64,000 nucleotides of DNA from CAVYHJ01 sp963768165 [NCBI: uncultured bacterium] (GTDB lineage Bacteria > UBP4 > UBA4092). The position numbers and the translations under genes were made by a program. Shown in pieces: positions 1-8,972 of the stretch (within the stretch, counting starts at the first letter, position 1; each line of letters begins with the position of its first letter). The stretch covers positions 744,001 through 808,000 of the forward strand of contig CAVYHJ010000002.1 of NCBI GenBank assembly GCA_963768165.1, given 5' to 3'. The notes below the pieces were generated by a model, which was given only the letters and a program-made list of their open reading frames with translations, searched no databases and was not told where the DNA came from.

Positions 1-64
1 AATATCACTAACGGCTTATTGTTATGAGCAACAAACCACCAAGCCGAATATTCAATGGAATAGA

Positions 65-316
65 TTATGAAATTGTTGGATTCCCTGCCAGATTGGATGG
101 AGCACCGGCACCAGCCACGGATATTTTTTCTTTGGGCATAAATATCGCTAGAATGATATAGGCGATTAATCCTAACCCGCCCCAAAATAGTGTAATGATA
201 AAAATGGCACGCCATAACCAAACGGGCAAAGGAGTATATTTACCCAATCCGCCGCATATCCCAAAGATTTTCTTGTCGTCTTTTGTTTTAGCTAAGTCTT
301 TGAAATTATAAGTCAT
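65..316 (-). CDS. PspC-domain small membrane protein
   Basis: An 83-residue protein that matches the PspC family, small membrane proteins linked to the phage-shock envelope-stress response. Residues 12-35 carry the typical KIFGICGGLGKY signature, followed by a hydrophobic stretch at about residues 32-60 that would span the membrane. A strong ribosome site (GGGAGGTG) lies a few bases upstream of the ATG on the minus strand, which supports the start. It is transcribed away from the diguanylate cyclase gene on its right. No pspA or pspB partner is visible here, so the link to a phage-shock system is only by family. The tail after the membrane segment is short and polar. Confidence 0.85.
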   Translation of the reverse strand: MTYNFKDLAKTKDDKKIFGICGGLGKYTPLPVWLWRAIFIITLFWGGLGLIAYIILAIFMPKEKISVAGAGAPSNLAGNPTIS

Positions 317-740
317 TCGCCTTCACCTCCCTTATCACCAAGGTCGTGAATTATTTAACTATTCCCGTATTATATCATTATCTTTCTATATCATACTACG
401 TTCAGCCTCATCTTGTATTGGATAAGACTTTCTGTTGACAAATTCAGTCATTTAGACTAGTCTACTCATATATAGTATTTTTGATTTATTGGTATTATTC
501 CATTGTCAAAAAAGGAATTCATGTAGCCTTAGATATACCGATAAAGAATTCTTATGATTTTAACCAAATATAAGAAAGTAATCTTAGATAGAAATGCAGT
601 TCAAGTAGACATCCCCTCTATAGCACATTTGGGAGACCATTCTCAAAAGGCAGGAAATTGAACTTATAGAATGGATTATTACTAAAATATAATAAGGTAC
701 CAGTTTACCCGAACCTTCCGGTGAGCCTTGATAATCTATC
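317..740. other. Intergenic region between divergent genes
   Basis: This 424-base AT-rich stretch separates the divergent pspC-like gene and the diguanylate cyclase. It must hold both promoters, but I see no -35/-10 pair good enough to name. TTGACA at 435-440 has no convincing -10 at the right distance. A 12-bp perfect palindrome, TAGACTAGTCTA at 453-464, could be a dimeric operator. No further gene is seen. Confidence 0.4.
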
Positions 741-2105
741 GTGGACAAAAATCTCAATCTTGATCAATTGAATAAGATAGAACAACGCTACCATACCTTC
801 CTAAAACAAAGCGTGGAAGGGATATGGTGGTTTGAATCAGATAAACCCATGCCCGTCACGCTCCCTGAAAAAAAACAAATTGAGTATTTTTACCAACAAT
901 ATTATTTAATAGAAGCCAACGAGGCTCTTGCCCAGATGTATGGATTTACCAGTGCAGATAAAATGATCGGTATGAAGCTGGAAGATATTCGGATTCCTCC
1001 GGATTATAATAACTGTCATTTATTAAAAGATTTTATCCGTTCCGGTTATCGGTTAACCAATGTCGAATCTCATATAGTGGATAAATCCGGGAAACATAAA
1101 TATTATCTCAGTAACTTGGTGGGTATCATTGAAAACGGGTTGTTGGTTGGGGGTTGGGGAATCCAGATGGATTTTTCCCGAAGTAAAAAAACCGAAACGG
1201 AATTGTCCAATGAACAAAGTTTGTTACAGTCCTTGATGGATCATATCCCGGATAGCATTTATTTCAAAGATACCAATGGACGGTATATTCGAATCAATAA
1301 ACCCATGGCCGAAAGTATGAAACTCCTCAATCCACAGGAGGCAATCGGAAAAACTGATTTTAATTTCTATCCTGTAGATATTGCCATCCAATATCAGGAG
1401 CAGGAACAAATGATCATGGCAACCGGCCAACCCATCATTGACCAGGTGGATTTTAATCCCCATTCCAGGCGATGGTGTTCCATCACTAAATCGGTTTGTC
1501 TCGATAAGCAAGGAAATGTCGCCGGGATTATTGGCATAAGCCGGGATATCACTGAACGCAAGTTGGCAGAGGAGGAAATCAAAACGCTGGCCATATCAGA
1601 CCGGCTGACACATCTGTTAAATTATATTGAATTTTACATTCAACTATCCGAAGAGATTGAACGTGCCAAAAGATATAAACGCAACTTTTGTCTCCTGATG
1701 GTGGATATTGATAATTTTAAACAGGTCAATGATACTTATGGTCATCAAGCCGGAAATGTAGTGATTTGTGATGTCGCCAATCTGCTCCGTGATTATGTCC
1801 GAAACGTCGATTATGTAGCGAGGTTTGGCGGGGATGAATTTACCATCCTGATGCCGGAGATCATTAAAAAAGATTCTTTAACCATAGCCGAACGTTTGTG
1901 TCGACTGATTCATCAACATGAGGTAACTCTTCCATCCGGGGATAAAATCCAAGTCACTGTGAGTATCGGGATAGCTTGTTATAGTGAGGATGGAAATACC
2001 AATGACCAACTGATTCATGCGGCTGACCAGGCACTTTATCATGCCAAATCAGCCGGGAAAAACCAGATATGTCCTTATGTCGGTAGTATCGAAAAATTAG
2101 GATAA
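741..2105 (+). CDS. PAS-domain diguanylate cyclase (GGDEF)
   Basis: A soluble 454-residue sensor that would make cyclic di-GMP from two GTP. Two PAS/PAC regions lie at about residues 15-145 and 165-278; the second ends in the usual DITERK linker. The cyclase domain follows, with the metal-binding DxDNFK segment and an intact GGDEF at residues 363-367. An RNVD motif at 354-357, five residues before GGDEF, matches the inhibitory I-site (RxxD), so product feedback is likely. No membrane segment is seen. The start is GTG with no clear ribosome site, so it is less certain than the domain call. Later in the window there are degenerate HD-GYP and GGDEF proteins, which suggests a wider c-di-GMP network. 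Confidence 0.9.
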   Translation: MDKNLNLDQLNKIEQRYHTFLKQSVEGIWWFESDKPMPVTLPEKKQIEYFYQQYYLIEANEALAQMYGFTSADKMIGMKLEDIRIPPDYNNCHLLKDFIRSGYRLTNVESHIVDKSGKHKYYLSNLVGIIENGLLVGGWGIQMDFSRSKKTETELSNEQSLLQSLMDHIPDSIYFKDTNGRYIRINKPMAESMKLLNPQEAIGKTDFNFYPVDIAIQYQEQEQMIMATGQPIIDQVDFNPHSRRWCSITKSVCLDKQGNVAGIIGISRDITERKLAEEEIKTLAISDRLTHLLNYIEFYIQLSEEIERAKRYKRNFCLLMVDIDNFKQVNDTYGHQAGNVVICDVANLLRDYVRNVDYVARFGGDEFTILMPEIIKKDSLTIAERLCRLIHQHEVTLPSGDKIQVTVSIGIACYSEDGNTNDQLIHAADQALYHAKSAGKNQICPYVGSIEKLG

Positions 2106-2155
2106 TCTTTTTTATTGGAAATCATCTTCATTTCATTCTCTATAACTCCCTATTT

Positions 2156-2887
2156 GTGGTATGTTTATTAAACGAACGATTGCAGAAATATTTAGCTCGA
2201 TGTGGAGTGGCATCCCGCCGCAAAGCAGAAGAGTATATCGCCAAAGGATTGGTTACGATCAATGGGAATCGGGTGACCCAAATGGGAGTTACCATTGATC
2301 CTCAATTGGATAAAGTGACTTTCAAACAAAAACCTGTCCGGCCTGCGAAAGAATTTATTTATCTAATGTTAAACAAACCCACCGGGTATATCACAACCAC
2401 CAATGACCCGGAAAAACGGGATACAGTAATGGATCTTCTCCAGGGAATTGATATGCGCATATTTCCGGCAGGCCGATTGGATGCCGATACCGAAGGATTA
2501 TTGTTATTGACCAACGACGGGGAACTGGCAAATCGGTTGGCTCATCCAAGATTTGGGGTCAAAAAAACTTACCGGGTGTTGGTCAAGGGCGAACTCCAGG
2601 AAGCTGCTGTTAATAAATTGAGTAAAGGAGTACTACTAGAAGATGGAATTACAGCACCAGCGAAAGTGAAAATCGATGTCTTCCTGGGTCGCGAAACCCG
2701 CGTCACGATTCAAATTGCGGAAGGGAAAAAAAGACAGATCCGGCGTATGTTTGAAGAAGTCGGACATCCGGTGGTCCAATTGGTACGAATCCAGTATGGA
2801 CCTTTACATATAGGTAGATTGAGGCCAGGTGAATATCGCCAACTCTCCGGGGATGAAATCACAGAACTTCGAAAATTTAAGTCATAA
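2156..2887 (+). CDS. RsuA/RluB-family pseudouridine synthase
   Basis: A 243-residue RNA pseudouridine synthase. An N-terminal S4 RNA-binding domain (about residues 6-55, ERLQKYLARCGVASRRKAEE) precedes the catalytic domain. The family motif GRLDADTEGLLLLTNDG starts at residue 106, with the catalytic aspartate at 109. The architecture is that of RsuA (16S) and RluB/RluE/RluF (23S) enzymes; the exact uridine cannot be told from sequence alone, though the S4 start and length resemble RluB. The start is taken as GTG. Bacteria of many phyla place such a gene near scpB or cmk, but neither is here. Confidence 0.88.
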   Translation: MVCLLNERLQKYLARCGVASRRKAEEYIAKGLVTINGNRVTQMGVTIDPQLDKVTFKQKPVRPAKEFIYLMLNKPTGYITTTNDPEKRDTVMDLLQGIDMRIFPAGRLDADTEGLLLLTNDGELANRLAHPRFGVKKTYRVLVKGELQEAAVNKLSKGVLLEDGITAPAKVKIDVFLGRETRVTIQIAEGKKRQIRRMFEEVGHPVVQLVRIQYGPLHIGRLRPGEYRQLSGDEITELRKFKS

Positions 2888-3012
2888 AACATTGTAATTC
2901 CAATTCCCAGATGAATTATCATCCACTCCAATCGTTAGACCTTTCATTAATCCATGAACTTGATTGGAAGACTAAAACTGGAGTAAAATCAATTCTACGA
3001 GGTTCTTGATAT

Positions 3013-3333
3013 ATGCCCGAAGCTGTACAAGGAACAATTTATATCGCCAAATGTACCCGAAATCTATTTTGCCGGTTCAAGAGTGAAAAACTGCATACTG
3101 GTAGCCAATATGGGATAACGGAAGTGGATTACGTCCCGGCAGGATGCACGAACTGCCAGCATATTATTGCTGTCAATGTCCGGGACACAAGAACTTCAGA
3201 TCATTGTCCCACCTGCAAAGGGAAATTACAATTTTATATAAAAACCGGCAGAGAAGTTCCTACGGGGCCATACCTTTGCCCCAAATGTCAACATGAAACT
3301 TTAATATTTGAACTGGCGGGATTTGTGCGATAA
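3013..3333 (+). CDS. Small zinc-ribbon-like protein
   Basis: A 106-residue protein of unknown function. It has cysteine pairs CTNC (about 45-48), CPTC (about 65-68) and CPKC (about 88-91), the spacing seen in zinc ribbons, plus a further cysteine near the N-terminus. This suggests one or two structural zinc sites and binding of nucleic acid or protein, which is inference. The ATG is followed by a compact ORF that ends 24 bases before the TPR gene, so the two may be co-transcribed. I do not recognise the family. Confidence 0.6.
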   Translation: MPEAVQGTIYIAKCTRNLFCRFKSEKLHTGSQYGITEVDYVPAGCTNCQHIIAVNVRDTRTSDHCPTCKGKLQFYIKTGREVPTGPYLCPKCQHETLIFELAGFVR

Positions 3334-3357
3334 TTTCTACTCAATACCGGATTACTC

Positions 3358-4479
3358 ATGCCTGATGAACAAAATATAAATACTTCCTCGCCATCCCCAT
3401 CTGGTGCGGTTAATTCCACCCTATCCGCGGGATTACCTCAATGGATCTTTATCAGTTGGGGAATATTGACAGGATTTATTGCGATATTATTTGTCCTGAG
3501 TTTTGTATTAAAATCCAAAACGGAAAGTACCACGTCAAATACCCCTGTTGCTGCGCATAAAGATAATGCAAAGGGACAAACGCAAACGGTATGGATGGCG
3601 AATTTCGACCAATCGAATTTGGAAGGGTGGACGTTAGACTGGGCAAATCTAACTCCATCGAGCGATGGCAACGGATTCGTATTACTGGCCTATCATAACA
3701 TGCTACCGGATAAAAGGTTCGCGGTTAAGTTCACAGTGACTGCCAGTCCCCAACGATTTTTTTATGCTCGTTCTCCTGCCATTCCTGTAAACCTCTCGCA
3801 ACCTTATACAATTTCTTTTGATTTTCACGGTAAAGGGCCGATTGAATTGCTGGATTTTGGGCATATCCGGTTGCGCCTGTTAAATGAATTGCCCAATTTA
3901 TCATATAATCCGGATGCATCGGATTCTTATCGAACTTTCTCGGTAGTTGATTGGACACCTGAACAAATCAAGCAGGAAAAACATTCTTTTAAAATTACAG
4001 TAGACCCCGTGAAACAGATTTATGAGACCTGGATCGACGAAAATAGCATCGGGCAAGTTCATTATTCTGAAAAATTGAAACCGCAAAATCAAATCTATTT
4101 TCGAGAATTGCCTTCCGATGAGGTGGAGCATGAAACGAATGCGGTTTATTATAACAATTTTAATATCACGGGTATCCCGACACAAACCATCGCTGCCAAT
4201 CCTACTGCCACTCCCACACCTGTTTCGCCGGAAGTTATAAAAATCCTACAAGTTGGGTGGAATAAGTATTATGCCCATGATTTTACGGGAGCTATACAAA
4301 TTTTTCAAGAAGCAACTAAAACCAACCCCAACTCTGCGGAAGCATATAACGCATTGGGAATCGTGTATTGTGCCAGTGGAGATACCACCGCCGCTCTACA
4401 GGCTTTTGTCCGATCGCTGTCGATAGATTCAGCCTACGAACCTGCGCAACAGAATTTGGAAAAACTGGAAAACCAATGA
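3358..4479 (+). CDS. Membrane-anchored protein with C-terminal TPR repeats
   Basis: A 373-residue protein with one N-terminal membrane segment (about residues 26-50) after a short polar Ser/Pro-rich head, so most of it would be periplasmic. The middle part (about 75-280) looks like a beta-rich, jelly-roll type domain with many aromatic residues, which could bind carbohydrate. A Thr/Pro linker then leads to two TPR-like repeats (about 295-370), including AEAYNALGIVYCASGDTTAA. TPR repeats normally mount protein partners. No enzyme motif is seen. It lies between the zinc-ribbon gene and lpxK on the same strand. Confidence 0.65.
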   Translation: MPDEQNINTSSPSPSGAVNSTLSAGLPQWIFISWGILTGFIAILFVLSFVLKSKTESTTSNTPVAAHKDNAKGQTQTVWMANFDQSNLEGWTLDWANLTPSSDGNGFVLLAYHNMLPDKRFAVKFTVTASPQRFFYARSPAIPVNLSQPYTISFDFHGKGPIELLDFGHIRLRLLNELPNLSYNPDASDSYRTFSVVDWTPEQIKQEKHSFKITVDPVKQIYETWIDENSIGQVHYSEKLKPQNQIYFRELPSDEVEHETNAVYYNNFNITGIPTQTIAANPTATPTPVSPEVIKILQVGWNKYYAHDFTGAIQIFQEATKTNPNSAEAYNALGIVYCASGDTTAALQAFVRSLSIDSAYEPAQQNLEKLENQ

Positions 4480-4517
4480 TCCTTGACAGAATTTCCAGGA
4501 TTCTGTAAGTTGACGGG

Positions 4518-5666
4518 GTGACTCGCATCGCAGAGATAAAGGCAAATCGTACAAAGAAAAACGAACATTTTCTTTTAAAAACTATTGTTTCCAGAAATCC
4601 ATCCCTGATTACAAAATTTCTGCGGGGAGTCCTTTGGATTCTGTCTTTAATTTATTCCAGCCTTATAAAGATACGAGTTTCTCTATATCAAACCCGCATT
4701 TTCCGGAGACACCGACTCTCATGTCCCGTAATATCCGTTGGTAATATTACCGTTGGCGGGACGGGAAAAACTCCGTTTGTGAAATATCTCGCCCAACAAT
4801 TTAAACAAAAGGGATACCGGGTTGCAATCTTAAGCCGGGGTTATAAAAAACCATCTTACTCTACTACTGCACCAATGATTGTTGTTTCTACGTTCGAGAA
4901 GATAAATGCAGGTTGGGAGACGGCAGGAGATGAACCTTATTTATTGGCAAAATCTCTGCCCGGCATAGCTGTCCTAGTAGGAAATGACCGGCGGAAATTG
5001 GGAGAGTATGCCATTCGTCTACTCGATGTAAATCTTATCTTGTTGGATGACGGTTTTTCCTATCTTCCCTTACATCGAGACATAGATATTGTACTATTGG
5101 ATGCAACCAACCCATTCGGGTATGGATATTGTCTACCGAGAGGATTATTGCGAGAACCATTATCTGCCTTAAAACGTGCCGGTGTAATCGTTTCCACGAG
5201 AACAGACCTTACACCGGACAACCCGGAAATCTCAAAACTTTTTAATAATCAAACAGTCTATAAATCTAATATGGAAATTCTTGGATTAAAATCTGTATTA
5301 ACGGAAGAAATCGTAAGTCAAAATTATATAAAACAAAAAAATGTTCTTGCCGTATCCGGCATTGGTAATCCCGAATCTTTTGAGAAGGCATTACAATATT
5401 TGTCATTACAAATAAAGGAGCATTTTATATATCCTGACCATTACGTTTATCAAAAAGCAGACATAGTTAAGATTGGGCGTTTTTTATCCCAGAATAACCT
5501 TGATTGGATTATCACAACCGAAAAAGATGCTGTAAAAATAAAATCTCTCTTACAAAAATCAGATATTCAATGGTTGTTTTTAGAAATTAAGTTGTCTGTT
5601 TATTCAGAAAATGAATTTTGGGATTGTATCCAACAACAACTACAGCACAAGGAGAACATGGTATAA
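4518..5666 (+). CDS. lpxK: Tetraacyldisaccharide 4'-kinase
   Basis: LpxK phosphorylates the 4' position of the tetraacyl disaccharide-1-phosphate, giving lipid IVA, at the inner face of the cytoplasmic membrane. The 382-residue length is usual. The family P-loop VGNITVGGTGKTP lies at about residues 74-86, preceded by an N-terminal membrane-associated helix (about 25-50). A DDGF motif and the HRDIDIVLLDATNPFG segment follow, also typical. The start is GTG. Its presence shows that the organism builds lipid A and is diderm. No other lpx gene is in the window. It ends 10 bases before the phosphoglucomutase start, so co-transcription is likely. Confidence 0.93.
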   Translation: MTRIAEIKANRTKKNEHFLLKTIVSRNPSLITKFLRGVLWILSLIYSSLIKIRVSLYQTRIFRRHRLSCPVISVGNITVGGTGKTPFVKYLAQQFKQKGYRVAILSRGYKKPSYSTTAPMIVVSTFEKINAGWETAGDEPYLLAKSLPGIAVLVGNDRRKLGEYAIRLLDVNLILLDDGFSYLPLHRDIDIVLLDATNPFGYGYCLPRGLLREPLSALKRAGVIVSTRTDLTPDNPEISKLFNNQTVYKSNMEILGLKSVLTEEIVSQNYIKQKNVLAVSGIGNPESFEKALQYLSLQIKEHFIYPDHYVYQKADIVKIGRFLSQNNLDWIITTEKDAVKIKSLLQKSDIQWLFLEIKLSVYSENEFWDCIQQQLQHKENMV

Positions 5667-5676
5667 TTTCAGTCGC

Positions 5677-7095
5677 ATGAAAATCAAGTTTGGAACATCG
5701 GGCTGGCGGACCATTATCTCGGACGAATTCACTTTTGATAATGTCCGTATCGCCACCCAGGCAATCGCCGCGTACATCCAGGAAATCAATCTGGCGGAAC
5801 GGGGACTGATCGTGGGTTATGACACGCGCTTTCTGTCGGAGAAATTTGCCGAATCCGTTTCGGAAATCCTGGCAGGGAACGGAGTCCATGCCTGGCTGAC
5901 GCCGCGCGACACGCCCACTCCCGCGATTGCATCGGAAATCCGGTTTCGCAAAACCGCCGGGTGTATCAATCTCACCGCCAGTCACAACCCGCCGGAATAT
6001 CACGGCATCAAGTTTTCTCCCGCCTCCGGTGGGCCGGCGCCCCCGGAAGTTACCCAACGGGTAGAGGAAATTGCCAATCAATTGTTGGAATCGAAAACAT
6101 CGCTCAACTCAATTCCATTCCATGATGCGGTAAATAAAAAACTGGTTGAATATCTCGATATCCGCCCGCGTTACCTGCAAGAGTTGCGCACCAAAATCAA
6201 TCTGCAAACCATCCGTGACGCCCAGCTTAAAGTTGTAGTGGATGTCCTGTACGGCACCGGACGGGATTATCTGGATACCCTACTCCGGGAAGCCGGCGTG
6301 GAGATGGAAATCCTGCACAACTGGCGTGACCCGTACTTCGGGAATTCCATTCCCGAACCTAATGAGGAACATTTAGGGGAACTCATCGGGCGTGTCAAGG
6401 AATCTAAAGCGGATTTGGGATTGGCTGTGGATGGTGATGCCGACCGGTTTGGAATCATTGACTCGGATGGGACGTACATAACCCCCAATCAAGTGATTGC
6501 ATTACTGTTCTTACACCTCATTGAATCGCGCGGATGGAAAGGGTCGGTCGTGCGCACCGTGGCGACGACTCATCTCATTGACGCCATCGCTGCGAAACAC
6601 AATATTCCCGTTCATGTAACGCCCGTCGGGTTTAAGTATATCGGGGAATGGATGGAAAAAGAAAAAGTGATTATCGGTGGCGAGGAAAGTGGCGGGTTGA
6701 GTATTCTCGGTCACGTCCCGGAAAAAGACGGGATTATCGCCTGTCTCCTGATTGCGGAAATGGTAGCCCAGCGGGAAGAGCCGATTCGTGAAACCCTGGC
6801 GCATATCGCCAAAACCTATGGCACGTATTATACCGACCGTGTGGACTTGCGGTTAACGCCGGAGAAAAAAGATAAAATCTGGCATGAACTCATTCACCAT
6901 CCGCACACTTCTTTCGCGGGAATTAAAGTGGTTGAAACCCAGCAGATTGACGGCGTGGGGTGGCAATTGGAAGATGGCAGTTTCACTCTCGTTCGTCCCT
7001 CCGGCACCGAGCCGTTGTTACGGTGTTATGCCGAGACCACTTCCCTCGATAAATTGGAGCTGCTTAAAAAGGCCTTTAAGGATTTAGGAAATTAA
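5677..7095 (+). CDS. Phosphoglucomutase/phosphomannomutase
   Basis: A 472-residue alpha-D-phosphohexomutase that interconverts hexose 1- and 6-phosphates. The start is set at 5677, where the protein begins MKIKFGTSGWR as in the family; longer in-frame starts overlap lpxK and add unconserved residues. All four active-site loops are present: TASHNP with phosphoserine at about residue 102, the magnesium loop DGDADRFG from residue 252, the sugar loop GGEESGG from about 334, and the phosphate loop RPSGTEP from about 440. Specificity for glucose or mannose cannot be fixed from sequence. Base composition is more GC-rich than in lpxK just upstream, an abrupt change worth noting. Confidence 0.93.
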   Translation: MKIKFGTSGWRTIISDEFTFDNVRIATQAIAAYIQEINLAERGLIVGYDTRFLSEKFAESVSEILAGNGVHAWLTPRDTPTPAIASEIRFRKTAGCINLTASHNPPEYHGIKFSPASGGPAPPEVTQRVEEIANQLLESKTSLNSIPFHDAVNKKLVEYLDIRPRYLQELRTKINLQTIRDAQLKVVVDVLYGTGRDYLDTLLREAGVEMEILHNWRDPYFGNSIPEPNEEHLGELIGRVKESKADLGLAVDGDADRFGIIDSDGTYITPNQVIALLFLHLIESRGWKGSVVRTVATTHLIDAIAAKHNIPVHVTPVGFKYIGEWMEKEKVIIGGEESGGLSILGHVPEKDGIIACLLIAEMVAQREEPIRETLAHIAKTYGTYYTDRVDLRLTPEKKDKIWHELIHHPHTSFAGIKVVETQQIDGVGWQLEDGSFTLVRPSGTEPLLRCYAETTSLDKLELLKKAFKDLGN

Positions 7096-7123
7096 TTCAT
7101 GAGGAAAGGAGCGTTGACACTAC

Positions 7124-7219
7124 ATGCCTAGCGGAAAAAAACGGAAACGCGCCAAGATGGCTAAACATAAACTACGGAAGCGGCGTCGTCGTGACCGTCA
7201 CAAAAAGAGATTACGGTAA
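7124..7219 (+). CDS. 31-residue very basic protein, AURKAIP1/COX24-like
   Basis: A 31-residue ORF of which more than half is Lys or Arg, starting MPSGKKRKRAKMAKHKLRKR. The KMxKHKxRKRRRRDRHKxR pattern is that of the AURKAIP1/COX24 domain, known from mitochondrial small-subunit protein mS38 and from small bacterial proteins associated with the 30S subunit. A ribosome site (AGGAAAGGAG, 7102-7111) sits upstream at the long end of the useful range. It lies 28 bases after the mutase gene and is followed by a palindromic repeat. Role in the ribosome is by family only. Confidence 0.75.
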   Translation: MPSGKKRKRAKMAKHKLRKRRRRDRHKKRLR

Positions 7220-7232
7220 TTGAGCTAAACCA

Positions 7233-7319
7233 CACCACCCCCTGTCTTATACTCTTGTGGTAGAGACGTAACATGTTACGTCTCTACGATAATTTACGTG
7301 GAGATTAAAGGGGGTGGTG
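7233..7319. repeat. Palindromic repeat element, copy 1
   Basis: A perfect 28-bp palindrome at 7260-7287 (half-site GTAGAGACGTAACA) is nested inside an outer 11-bp inverted repeat CACCACCCCCT (7233-7243) / AGGGGGTGGTG (7309-7319). The same 28-bp palindrome recurs at 17509-17536 and 62746-62773. It lies between the 31-residue gene and ispE, both forward, so it could act as a transcript end or a REP-like structure. Confidence 0.8.
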
Positions 7320-7329
7320 ATTTTACTCT

Positions 7330-7368
7330 GCGTCGGGAATGAAGTGTTCTTTACGGATTTCCCGACGC
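7330..7368. repeat. GTCGGGAA hairpin family, copy a
   Basis: Inverted repeat GCGTCGGGAA (7330-7339) and TTCCCGACGC (7359-7368) with a 19-base loop, ending 10 bases before the ispE start. Related hairpins are at 14969-15000, 33478-33508 and 33695-33757, with a decayed one near 29157-29190. Being in the presumed 5' region of ispE it might affect translation, but its recurrence in other contexts suggests a dispersed repeat. Confidence 0.75.
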
Positions 7369-7378
7369 CTTCCATATT

Positions 7379-8245
7379 ATGCACTTGAAAGCCTGCGCCA
7401 AAATTAATTTGTTCCTGGAAGTCGTATCCCGCCGTCCTGACGGGTATCACGAATTGGTTACTGTGTTTCAGGCGATTGACTTGCACGACGAGATTGAACT
7501 GTCTCCCCACGAAAATAAAATTACTTTGACATGCTCTGACCCGTCATTACCTGTAGATTCCAAAAACTTAGCGTATCGTGCCGCGGAGTTATTAAAAGAA
7601 GATTCAAATACAAAAATTGGTGTATCCATCCATCTTCAAAAAAATATTCCCAGCGGCGCAGGATTGGGCGGGGGCAGTTCGGATGCCGCTACTGTATTAG
7701 TCGGATGCAACAAGTTATGGAATTTGAATTACACTCCTGAACAATTGGAGAAACTTGGCGCACAGTTGGGAATGGATGTCCCCTTTTTTATTCAAGGAGG
7801 AACAGCACTCGGCGTTGACCGGGGAGAAACTATTAAGGAACGGTTTAAGTCGCCTACCCTTTCTCTAGTTTTGGTCTACCCCAATCTTTCTGTCTCGACT
7901 AAAAAAGTGTACGAAACCCTGGACGCCAAACCTATAAAGAATATTCGCACCGCCGATAATATGATTCAGGCAATCCACTCCAACAATCCCGAACTCATTA
8001 CTAATCAACTTTATAATCGTTTGGAAGAAGTCACCTTCTCTCTCCATCCCGAAATCAAAACCCTAAAGCAGGAATTGATAGCTCTGGGTTGTCTCAATGC
8101 GATGATGAGCGGGAGCGGTTCCGCCGTCTTTGGCATCTGCAAAAATACCTCTCATGCCGTGGATATTGCTCTCAAGATTCACAACCAAACCGGCTATTGG
8201 TCTCAATCCCTTTCCACTCTTGCCACAAATCCAACCCATCCCTGA
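7379..8245 (+). CDS. ispE: 4-diphosphocytidyl-2-C-methyl-D-erythritol kinase
   Basis: IspE phosphorylates CDP-methylerythritol at the 2-hydroxyl with ATP, a step of the non-mevalonate (MEP) isoprenoid pathway. The 288-residue length is normal. The N-terminal segment ACAKINLFLEVVSRRPDGYHEL is diagnostic, and the GHMP-kinase ATP loop PSGAGLGGGSSDAA lies at about residues 91-104. A C-terminal SGSGSAVFG segment matches the third GHMP motif. No good ribosome site is seen; a repeat hairpin ends 10 bases before the ATG. It is convergent with the minus-strand gene at 8354-8923. Confidence 0.93.
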   Translation: MHLKACAKINLFLEVVSRRPDGYHELVTVFQAIDLHDEIELSPHENKITLTCSDPSLPVDSKNLAYRAAELLKEDSNTKIGVSIHLQKNIPSGAGLGGGSSDAATVLVGCNKLWNLNYTPEQLEKLGAQLGMDVPFFIQGGTALGVDRGETIKERFKSPTLSLVLVYPNLSVSTKKVYETLDAKPIKNIRTADNMIQAIHSNNPELITNQLYNRLEEVTFSLHPEIKTLKQELIALGCLNAMMSGSGSAVFGICKNTSHAVDIALKIHNQTGYWSQSLSTLATNPTHP

Positions 8246-8306
8246 ACATCCTCTGGACTTCCACTGGATCAGTACTGGAGCAAAAGCGAAGGAAAAGCGG
8301 AGCAAT

Positions 8307-8332
8307 CCCTTACAAGATGCATCTCGTAAGGG
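8307..8332. repeat. Near-perfect 26-bp palindrome between convergent genes
   Basis: CCCTTAC (8307-8313) and GTAAGGG (8326-8332) enclose the palindrome AGATGCATCT, with a single mismatched pair between them. It lies in the 108-base gap between the end of ispE and the end of the next, opposite-strand gene, a place suited to a two-way transcript end. No U-rich tract follows, so a terminator call is not made. Confidence 0.6.
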
Positions 8333-8353
8333 TCGCCTTATGGATGATTCTAT

Positions 8354-8923
8354 TTACTTGACTTGGGATTTGACCTTGCGGCGGGACTTGCGCTCTTTAT
8401 AATACTTCATTAACTCTTGGGTGGGTAACAATGGATTGGGAATCGCCTTCCCATCCACCAGTAAACTCAAATAAATTCCGAGAAATAAGGAAACTCCCGG
8501 TATATGTAATTTTCTGCCTGCTTTAATCCAGCTTTCTTTTAGGTTCTTATGCAAGTTCTTCCATTCGAGATCCGCGCGTCTCACCCGCTCTTGAACTATC
8601 AACCGTTTCGGTGTCTCTTGATAAGGCTTACTCGGCAATCTCCGTCCATGCGCTTGTCTATGTTTCGGTGTGACATACGATACCTCTCCCATCCGTCCCG
8701 ATATACTCTCCGCTAACTTCCTCTGCCGGTACTGTATCGTCGCCGTTTCCAACTCCACCGCCATCAATACCTTCTTCACCGTCCCCGCCACCCATCCCTG
8801 AAACTCCTCGACCTTCTTCCCACTCCCCTGACCCCATTCCTCATACATCTTCATCCCCAAACTCTCCAACACCCCCGCCAAACCCCGCGTCACTTGTATC
8901 GAATTAGATTCTCTTGTTTCCAT
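8354..8923 (-). CDS. Hypothetical basic protein
   Basis: A 189-residue ORF on the minus strand starting METRESNSIQVTRGLAGVLE. It is rich in Lys, Arg and Glu, predicted mostly helical, with one hydrophobic stretch (about residues 148-162) and a basic tail. I do not recognise the family. It is bounded by a palindrome on one side and by dispersed repeats on the other, and no clear ribosome site precedes the ATG. Other frames here are open for shorter lengths only. It may be a real lineage-specific gene; a chance ORF is not excluded. Confidence 0.45.
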   Translation of the reverse strand: METRESNSIQVTRGLAGVLESLGMKMYEEWGQGSGKKVEEFQGWVAGTVKKVLMAVELETATIQYRQRKLAESISGRMGEVSYVTPKHRQAHGRRLPSKPYQETPKRLIVQERVRRADLEWKNLHKNLKESWIKAGRKLHIPGVSLFLGIYLSLLVDGKAIPNPLLPTQELMKYYKERKSRRKVKSQVK

Positions 8924-8972
8924 ATCCCTATATCCTATACTAAGTTAGCCATTTCCACAATCCCTTCTTTTT

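Noticed and set aside
435-476. Promoter from TTGACA at 435
   Set aside because: No acceptable -10 hexamer at 16-18 bases.
5611-5676. Earlier in-frame start for the phosphohexomutase
   Set aside because: It overlaps lpxK by 56 bases, and family proteins begin at the KIKFGTSGWR segment, which ATG 5677 gives.
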